From: Pezizomycotina sp. ARF18
Lineage: Eukaryota; Ascomycota
Assembly (NCBI GenBank): GCA_002224055.1
Contig: AZLU01000055.1
Span: 124,001-188,000 of the forward strand
Direction: 5' to 3'
DNA length: 64,000 bases
Position 1 is the stretch's first letter. Each line of letters opens with the position of its first letter. Below, piece after piece: positions 55,056 to 64,000 of the stretch. The translations under genes were made by a program, and so were the position numbers. The notes under the pieces were generated by a model. That model made no database searches and was not told where the DNA came from. It saw only the letters and a list, made by a program, of their open reading frames with translations.

Positions 55056-57743
55056 GTATATTCATATACCTTGGGATTAAGAACGGAGATGCCCAAGAAT
55101 GCAACGCATCGAGCTGTTCTCACCTAGCAACCCTCTTGGAGCCGGCTTCAAAGCCCCATTGAGAGGACTAATGTATCAAGCGGCCATGAGAATCTGGACC
55201 CAATTGTACTTACACTTTTCAAATGATGATGATACCAATAGACTACGAATCCGCCGCCGATGGGAGCCAAAACGCTTCAAAAACTAGCCGCACCAATGTT
55301 ATATCAAATGAAGGATAAAGAGGAGCATATGTTAAGATTCAAAAAAAAAAAAAAAAGAAATTGTAAGCCAAACACCTTGTATGAGACCCAAAAAGAAATG
55401 AAAAAATGCACCGAACAGATGTGCGAGTCGACAGTAAAACGGAGAAGGAACGAGAAAAAAGAGCGGAAAAAAGGCTCCCAGTACTTCAAAAGACTTTAGC
55501 TTTTATTCTCAAGTTCGACCGATACCAATTTCTTAACTCTGCAGCCTGTTCTATATCAGGCTCTGACTCATACCATGCGGTGCCTTCCAACTCCTGAAAA
55601 GCGTTCAGGCTTCGTCCGTCGAACTTATGAACGTACAAGCCACGGAAGAGGACAATTTCTCCAGCTTTGGGTATAATTTGTCCAGATCAAGCCAGACTGA
55701 GAGTCTTGTTGCCGGTTAGAAGTTGATCCAGGAGCTTCCATATCCTCTTATTCTAGAACGTGTGTGCGGATGATGTTAGTGGAATGTACAAAATGCCAAC
55801 GGTATGCACAATTGGAAAAATGCCTTACCCCTATTGTTTCTCGATATGCATTCTATCACTAACCCATGTCACGATGACGAGGACATCTCCAGAAAGGAAG
55901 TATGTCAATATGAGGACTTACTGATCAAAAAACGATGGAGACGAGATAAGGTATCTGTATCAAATACCACTAACTCGACGGCCAATAGTGTATTAATGAG
56001 CTGTCCCAGAGGAGTAATGTCGGGAACGGAATTTGGGGAAGGAATTGGTGCCGTTGGGATGGGTATTTAAACTGTGGGGTTCTGGTTTGCCGACGCAAGC
56101 TGGAAGTTGGAGGGGGCCGGCGGACCTGGGTTACAGCTCGTGATCGTAGCTGCCTTCCTTCAGTCCGCGAAGCGGGAAGCGGTGGCGGCGGCATATTCCT
56201 TGAGTCCTCGCTCTTCGGTGACGGGGGCGATATAATTAACGACTTTGGCTCCTCTTCCTCCTCGAGACGGTGCTTTAGGCTCTTCTTCATCTTCGCAGAG
56301 TCTATTTCGCGTTGCGAACTTGCGCTTGTTTGCGTGGTGCCGTCTTCCGGTGAACGTAAAGCTGCTGCGCACTCGTTGGAGGCGTTGGTGAAATGGATAA
56401 TGGAGTTGGGCGAAGCCTGTGCGGGCAGCGCCGTAACTAACAGGCTCGCTGCTTTCAACAGGACTTAGGAATTTGATCTTCTTGGACGTAGAATTATCGC
56501 CTGAGCTCTACTTCCTTTACACGCTCATCGTCGAGCCCATTTCATCATTCTGAAAAATGAAATGGCAGTATTCCACCGTGAGATCGTGGATGACGAGATA
56601 CTTTTACGTGAAAGTTGCAACATAAGCTTACTGCGATTGACACTGGAATTGCATTAATTGAGAAAAGATTAAATTCGGAAATTGCAACAGACGTACCTAG
56701 TAAACTTTTTATCAGAAGCTTTCTTTACTTCCGTCCGGACGTCATACACCACTGGGCGGATATATGCACCTCGGGTAAGGACCTGCAGATCAAATATAAA
56801 AGTGAGATTTGGATTAAGCAAGCTGCAGCAGCCCGGGTATATCAGCGTTTGGGTATCTCGGCAAAAAAAACAAATGCAAATAGAATAATGGCTCACGCAC
56901 CGATCATTGTGTACTTTCCATCGTTCACGAACATTCGATACGCGTACTTCACTTAGCAGGGTCGTCGGAAGGGTTATATGGGTCCTTCATATTTACGCCT
57001 TGAACTTTGAGGACCTTGAGGAGGGGGCGGGAATTGGCGTCACGAAACCATTCTCGCCGCTTGCAATGTCCAGCAGAACTGGCTCCAACGGTATTTCACG
57101 CGACATTTTGTGTAGCTCTCTAGATACCTAAGTAGCTTTTTAATTGCGATTCGAGTCCTCCGAGTCCGTTCTATGCCACTTGAGCAGGCGCCGTGAGGGA
57201 GCCTGTCAAGCTGCTGCCCATGCTGTTCGGACTTATCCTTGCTATCGCTCACGATATATGTAAGTAAACATAAACAAAGAACAAGGTCAAAGTACCCACT
57301 ATCGTAGTGCGAATGACTTCCGATTGGAGTATAGGTTTGAAATCTAGAATCGTTGTCCTGCATGCAAATCATTTAATATTATTATTTGACTCTTGGCGTG
57401 GCAGCTACCAAATTCCAACCCTTGCTTTGGAACAGCACGCGCAACAAAGAAACTCATCACCTCATGTATTTAGCTGCACGACCTATACATTAGCGGCACA
57501 GAGTAACGTTTTATATCAGTTAGACCGCTGACCGTCCTTTCATGCTTTCAATTGAACCAATTGCGGCAAAGAAAAAGAAGCCCTCAGAGCTTCAGACAAG
57601 CCAGGAACTAATAAAGCATCCAAAGGGTACAGATACCGTCTCGTTCCGAAACGTTTCATTCGATCAAAAATCGCCTACGACTCCCGCAATAACACAAGGA
57701 CATAGCTTCTCTCTACTCACTGGTATTTGCACCGATTGGAGCT
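55056..57743. other. Intergenic; one possible small minus-strand gene
   Basis: The longest frame is minus 55970-56458 (162 codons), which opens MKAASLLVTALPAQASPNSI and is Ser/Pro/Arg-rich; it has no motif that I know and its codon pattern is unremarkable. Other frames (56615-56956, 57040-57372) are equally unassigned. I record them but do not support any as a gene. The frame 57542-57751 might be upstream coding sequence of SLH1. Confidence 0.4.
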
Positions 57744-60700
57744 ATGACTAAGAACGAGAACTCAACGCTGCTGGCTGAGGAAGCCCGATGGTGGGAGCAG
57801 TTCACGCAAATGAAGGAGGAGCTGGCCGCTACGGAAGCTAGTGAGGCCACAGACAGTGAGGAACCGGAGCTCTACGGCAAAGACATCTTTCCGGACTCTG
57901 ATTACGATAGCGACTACCCCGAGGACCTCGAGGAGATATATGGCTTTGCAGAAGATGACGAAGATTTGTCTGACGGCGCGGGCAGGAGCGGGCAGGCTAC
58001 ATACGGCAAGAAGTGGCTATCAAGGAAGCTGGAGAAACACAATTCGCGGATGGATTCTGGAATGACAGCCGAGAGCTTGTTTGACAACGTATTCCAAATG
58101 CTGGCTTCTAAAGCACAAGGTTAATGAACACAGTCGCTGAACAAGGAACCTTATAAGCTATAAAAAGTTCGTCACTAACAAAATGGTATAGACGACGAGC
58201 TTCAGGGTTCTCTCACCGACGTGCTAGGATATGATGACTTCGAGTTCATCACAGAGATAATACGGCATCGGCGGAGTATAGTCAAATCTCCAGCGTGCCT
58301 GCGCAGGATAATCTACGCGGCGCCAAGCTACTAAGTAAGGCCGAGCGTGATGAGCAGTTGCGAAGGATGGACGCTGCCCACAAAAGCACACCGTTGCGGC
58401 CGCAATCCTACTCCAGTGATCCGGAGTATCCACACGTCTATAGGGCACATAACGCCGGCAATACTCTGAATGCGTTCGGAAAGAAGTATGCCGTTCCTGA
58501 TGGGACCATCAAGAAGGACTTTGAAGTATAAATGTTCCAAACACTCCATTTTAGTATGTCTAGGTTACTAATTCGGCTTCAATTAAGGCATACGAAGAGA
58601 TTATTATCCCTCCGTCGAAAGTCGGTACGGTTCAAGCCGGCGAGAAGCTCGTTATGATAAAGGAGATGAACAATCTGTGTCAGAATACCTTCAAAGGGTA
58701 CAAGAGCTTGAACCGGATGCAATCCTTAGTTTACCAGGTGGCATATAATACGAACGAAAATATGCTCATCTGTGCTCCTACCGGTGCTGTAAGTTCCCCC
58801 CGGTGCGATTTTAACAACCCTACATACTTATCTATATACAACTTGTGACAGGGTAAAACGGACGCCGCAATGCTTACGATATTAAACGTCATATCGCGGA
58901 ACTGTAATCCATCTCCAATCTCGTCACCAGATGCAAATCACTACAATGTTCAGAAGGACGATTTCAAGATCGTAAGTCATCCGACTCTGTATGTCTTGCT
59001 GCGCTCTTAATAATGGATCTTGCTATGAAGGTGTATGTGGCTCCCATGAAAGCTTTAGCTGCTGAAGTTGTGGAAAAACTCGGCAAACGGCTAGCATGGC
59101 TTGGAATCGAAGTTCGCGAGTTAACAGGTTGATATGTCCTCTACGTTTCTTCCACACACGCCTACCGCTAACGCAAAACTCAAACAGGTGACATGCAATT
59201 GACGAAGGCGGAGGTAGTCCGTACTCAAATTATTGTCACAACTCCCGAGAAGTGGGATGTCGTTACAAGAAAAAGCACAGGGGATACCGAACTCGTTCAA
59301 AAGGTTCGCCTGCTGATAATCGACGAAGTACATATGCTTCATGATGAAAGAGGCGCCGTCATAGAGAGTCTGGTGGCCAGAACACAGCGGCAGGTCGAAG
59401 CATCCCAGACTATGATTCGAATAGTGGGCCTCTCCGCTACACTCCCGAACTATGTTGATGTTGCTCAATTTCTGCGCGTGAACCTGTATGCCGGCCTGTT
59501 TACTTCGATGCTTCCTTCAGGCCGATTCCTTTAGAACAACACTTCCTTGGTGTTAAGGGAAAGGTAAACACCAGAGCTTTCAACGAGAATCTCGATAGGA
59601 CGGCGTACGAGAAAGTGCGCGAAATGCTTGAGCAGGACCATCAAGTCATGGTATTTGTCCATTCTCGGAAGGATACTTTGAAAACTGCCCGCACGATTTA
59701 TCAACTGTGTATGGACGAAGGCTGCACTGACCTCCTCGACATGTCCGAACACCAACACTTCAAAACTTACGCCAAGGAAATGGAAAGATCGAAAGGCAAG
59801 GAGCTTCGCGATCTCTTCAAGAAGGGATGGGGTTCATCACGCTGGCATGCTAAGGTCTGACCGTAATCTAATGGAGAGGATGTTCGCCAACGGGATGATT
59901 CGAGTCCTATTTTGTACGGCTACGCTCGCTTGGGGTGTCAATCTTCCGGCTGCCGCGGTTGTTATCCGAGGAACTCAGATCTACGATCCTGAAAAGGGTA
60001 AACATATGGATCTCGGTATCCTCGATGTTTTGCAGATTTTCGGTCGTGCTGGTCGTCCGCAGTTTGAAAAATACGGTATCGGCTTTATCTGCACAAGTCA
60101 CGACAAACTCTCACATTACCTCTCGGTTGTGACGCAGCAGCAACCCATCGAGTCTCGACTTGTTGAGCGGATCGTTGACAACTTGAATGCTGAAATATCG
60201 CTTGGAACGTTACCACGGTCGATGAAGGCATACAGTGGCTGGGTATTCGTACATGTATGTGCGATGGAAGAAGAACCCGCTTGCTTATGGTATAGATTGG
60301 ACGGACGTCCGCGACGATTCGAACCTCGTGCAAAACGCCGCGAGTTGATCGTCAGGGCAGCGAGGCAGCTACAAAAGGCACAAATGATAATATTCGACGA
60401 AGCAACAGAGAAGCTAGCCCAAAGGATATTGGCCGAATAGCTTCCAACTTTTACATCTTGCATGAGAGCGTGGAGATCTTCAATACCCTCATGAAGCCGC
60501 TTGCGAATGAGGCAGACGTTTTCCACATGCTCAGCATGAGCGGGGAGTTTCGCAAATCCAATCCAGGGAGAATGAACAAGCCGAGCTTTCCCTGCTACGG
60601 GAGGATCAGTCGGTTGTGCCGTGCGAGTTTAAAGATAGTACGGACAGCTCGCAAGCAAGACAATATTCTCATGCAAGCGTTCATATCAAGATCCAACTTT

Positions 60701-63700
60701 CAAGATTTCGCTTTGGTTTCCGACGTCAACTATGTTCAAAAGAATGCGACGAGGATTGTCGAGCGCTCTTTCACATGGCTCTTGGAAGGCGGTGGGTAAC
60801 CTGTGCCAGGTTCTATTATCACTTTGTAAATCTCTAGAACAGCGGAGGTGGCCATTTGAACATCCTTTGACGCAATTCGATCTGCCCAATCCGATCATCC
60901 GGAATCTAACGAATCCGAGGTTTCAATAGAATATCTGAAGGACTTGGACCCCGCCGAGACCGGAGAGCTTGTGCACAACAAGAGGGAGGGATATAATATC
61001 GCAAGGATAATACAAAGCTTCCCTCTGCTGGCTGTCGACGCTGAAATAGCACCTCTTAACCGCGACGTCCTCCGTATAAAGCTATACCTTACGCCGCAGT
61101 TCAAGTGGAACGACCGCATGCACGGAACATCTGAAAGCTACTACATATGGGTGGAGAATTCGGAGACCGGAGAGATATACCACCACGAGTTCTTCATATT
61201 AAACCGCAAGAAGCTGAACGACGAACACGAGCTGAACTTCACAATTCCTCTAGGAGACCAGCTGCCGACGCAGATATACGTTAGAGCTTCGTCGGACAAA
61301 TGGCTCGGTGCCGAGACCGTTACACCGGTTTCCTTCAAACACCTCATACGGCCGGATACGGAATCGTTCTATACTGAGCTTTTGGACTTGCAACCGCTTC
61401 CCATCACTGCCCTGCAGAACTCTGTCCTTGAAAACTTTACGGCAATCGGTTCCAATACTTCAATCCAATGCAGGTACGTAGCTAATTTTCGAATAATTAT
61501 CATGTTTTTGAAGACCATTTACTAACATCCCCGAAATATTTAGACTCAATTGTTCTTCACACTGTATCGGACCAAGTCCAATGTCAGTTTATATATTCCA
61601 AAATTTTATTTATTGGGCATTATTGACCTATACTACCCTTGCATAGGTTCTCCTCGGCTCTCCTACCGGTAGCGGCAAACAATAGCATGCGAGCTGGCAA
61701 TGTGGGCGCATTCAGAGACACCGAAATCCAAAGTCGTCTACATAGCTCCAATGAAAGCACTCGTCCGTGAGCGTGTAAAGGACTGGCATCCTCGACTCAC
61801 GGCACCCATGGGCTTAAAACTCGTAGAACTTACGGGTGACAATACACCGGATACCGGTCGATCAGGGATGCAGATATAATCATCACCACGCCTGAAAAGT
61901 GGGATGTATCAGCAGAAGCTGGCAGACCAGGGACTACGTCCGCAAGGTATCCCTCGTCATCATCGACGAGATTCATCTGCTCGGCGGCAACCGCGGTCCG
62001 ATTTTGGAAATTATCGTCTCGCGTATGAATTATATTGCGTCGCAGACTTCGAATCCCGTGCGCCTGATGGGTATGTCTACCGCCTGCGCGAACGCGGCAG
62101 ATCTGGGTAGCTGGTTAGGCGTCAAGGAGGTCTTTTCAACTTTAGGCATTCTGTGCGTCCGGTGCCTCTGGAAATATACATCGACGGCTTCCCCGAGGTG
62201 AAAGGGTTCTGCCCATTCATGCAGTCCATGAACAAGCCTACCTTCCTCGCCATAAAGTCGCACTCGCCGAACAAGCCTGTAATCGTGTTCGTGGCGTCAA
62301 GGCGGCAGACGAGATTGACTGCTAAGGACCTCATCAACTTCTGCGGGATGGAAGACAACCCTAGACGTTTCCTGAATATGCCGGAAGAGGACTTGATTGC
62401 GGTGCTATCGAAGGTTAAAGATAATACATTGAAGGAGGCGTTAGCATTTGGTATTGGGTTGCATCACGCCGGTCTTGTCGAAAGCGATCGTCAGGTCGTT
62501 GAGGAGCTGTTTACGTTTAACAAGATACAAGTGCTAATTGCACGAGTACCTTGGCTTGGGGTGTAAGTATTTCCTACCGACAGATATTGTCCCGATTATG
62601 TTATGCTAATACTATTACCCTTTAATCTAGGTCAACTTGCCAGCCCACCTCGTCATCGTGAAAGGCACCCAGTTCTACGACGCAAAATCCGAAGGGTACA
62701 AGGACATGGACCTGACCGACGTCCTGCAGATGCTCGGAAGGGCTGGACGCCCGCAGTTCGATTCCTCGGGTGTAGCGCGCATCTTCACGCAGGAGTCTAA
62801 GAAGTCGTTCTACAAGTACTTCTTGCACACCGGTTTCCCCGTCGAATCGTCGCTGCACAAGGTCCTCGACGACCACTTGGCGCTGAAGTCGCTGCTGGTA
62901 CGATAAAGAGCACGCAGGATGCCCTGGATTATTTGACGTGGACGTTCTTCTTCAGGCGGTTGCACAAGAACCCCAGCTACTACGGCCTGCAGCTCGAGAC
63001 GGAAGACCACGCCCCGCTGAAGCCAGCAATGAAGCTAACGAGTTCCTAATCGAAATGGTAGAGGGAAGCTTGCACGATTGCAGAGGTCTGGCTGTCTAAA
63101 GATGGTCGGAAAGGGGAACTGGAGAGTACTAGCTTGGGCAAGATAGCAAGCTACTACTACCTCTCCACAGGACAATTCACATGCTTATTCGGCGCGCGAA
63201 GAGGAACGCGAGCTTCCAGGAGTGTCTGAGCTGGATGTGTCTCGCCGCCGAATACGACGAACTCCCCGTCCGGCACAACGAGGACCTCATAAACAACGAG
63301 CTGTCGAAGCTGCTACCGTTCTCCGGAAACAGCCTGGGGCTACCCATGTGGGACCCCCACGTGAAAGCGTATCTGTTACTGCAGGCGCACATGACGGGTA
63401 CGGAGCTTCCCATATCAGATTACAACCAAGACCAGGTATCCGTCCTCGACCAGAGCATCCGCGTCCTGCAAGCCGCGACCGACTTACTCTGCGAGCTGGA
63501 TACCTAAGCAGCTGCCTGACCATGATGAGCGTAATGCAGTGCGTCAAGATGGCCCGCATGCCGGACGACTGGCCGTTTCCATCCTCCCCGGCGTCGAGCA
63601 CGACGGCATACTGAAGAGGATAGTACCCGCTGATAAAGGACTCCCGTCATCGCTTATGGAAATTACAGACATGCCTTATAATAGGATTAACACGCTCGCG

Positions 63701-63996
63701 GCGGCGCTGGAATACCCAAGCAGACCGTACCGCAATTTCAAAGAATCGCGACGGGCGGGTTACCTAGCCTAGAGCTTAAAGTCGAATCGGAGATCACGGG
63801 AAGCGCGATGAACGTGACGCTGCTGAGGAAGAACAGGGGCTCGGCGGGATAATAGGATATACGCTCCGAGGTTTCCCAAACCGCAGACGGAAGGTATTTT
63901 GTAGTTTTAGGTGACGAGGCGAAGGGTGAGATATATGCTGAAGAGGGTCGGTGGAGCAGGGTTCATTCGGTGGGAAGGGTAGCAGCAGCAAGATAA
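57744..63996 (+). CDS. SLH1: RNA helicase SLH1/ASCC3 (ribosome quality control trigger complex)
   Basis: Ski2-like helicase with two cassettes, each a DExH helicase plus a Sec63 domain; in yeast and human it splits collided ribosomes. The N-terminal part includes [17 protein letters not shown] and [20 protein letters not shown]. Cassette 1: [31 protein letters not shown], Walker A CAPTGAGKTD split by an intron (58789-58851), [29 protein letters not shown] (59322-59333), [30 protein letters not shown] (59900-59962) and [19 protein letters not shown]. The first Sec63 region includes DIEKF-free helices and the FN3-like [19 protein letters not shown]. Cassette 2: [10 protein letters not shown] (about 61665), [55 protein letters not shown], then the second Sec63 and [24 protein letters not shown], with TAA at 63996. 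At least nine short introns. More than eight further frame changes have no splice sites; two that I can check are a missing T (59502-59505) and a missing A (61677-61680). BRR2 was rejected because of the KSLNRMQS...[10 protein letters not shown] block. Confidence 0.93.
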
Positions 63997-64000
63997 AGAT

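Noticed and set aside
57744-63996. Helicase as BRR2
   Set aside because: First working guess because of the double helicase-Sec63 layout. The block [21 protein letters not shown] and the N-terminal region with LGYDDFEF match SLH1/ASCC3, not BRR2.

Overview
The window comes from a filamentous ascomycete (Pezizomycotina). The evidence is short introns with GT..AG borders, two fungal-type seven-helix rhodopsin-domain membrane proteins, a Zn2Cys6 transcription factor, a DHA-type MFS exporter, a HeLo-domain gene, a domesticated fungal reverse transcriptase (rvt type), and a transposon with in-frame TAA/TAG stops and TA-rich decay as left by repeat-induced point mutation (RIP). I cannot name the genus.

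Layout. 2.2-9.1 kb (minus): a Ser/Gly-rich anchored surface protein, a seven-helix membrane protein and a secreted helical protein. 9.1-11.7 kb: intergenic DNA packed with long A/T homopolymers. 11.7-13.8 kb (minus): a nuclear protein with a FAR1/WRKY-GCM1-like zinc finger. 16.5-20.2 kb (plus): a large gene with reverse transcriptase motifs A, B and C intact, best read as a cellular rvt gene. 22.7-24.7 kb (plus): a pepsin-fold membrane protein that has lost its first catalytic Asp motif. 25.4-27.4 kb: a P-loop kinase gene followed by one copy, and preceded by another, of a diverged direct repeat. 28.4-31.9 kb (plus): a second Gly/Ser-rich surface protein and a second seven-helix protein. 32.35-35.91 kb: a nested transposon island, made of a RIP-damaged Tc1/mariner element with matched terminal repeats, a long-arm inverted-repeat element inside it, and a 119-bp solo-LTR-like fossil at the edge of that. 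36.7-39.1 kb (minus): a complete Zn2Cys6 regulator. 41.3-44.3 kb (plus): an MFS exporter. 44.9-47.3 kb: a HeLo-domain gene and a Cid1/Trf4-type nucleotidyltransferase, which converge on a 726-base run of N. 48.1-64 kb: housekeeping genes, namely EMC10, a conserved Cys-pair protein of unknown role, the splicing factor BUD13 and the ribosome-quality-control helicase SLH1/ASCC3.

Nearly every gene, including conserved single-copy ones, is broken into several reading frames, while splice sites and protein motifs stay well preserved. At checkable points in SLH1 the break is one base missing from a T or A run. I therefore read most breaks as uncorrected indels in the assembly rather than gene death. 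Coordinates below give gene extents from first to last recognisable codon; they are not clean open reading frames.
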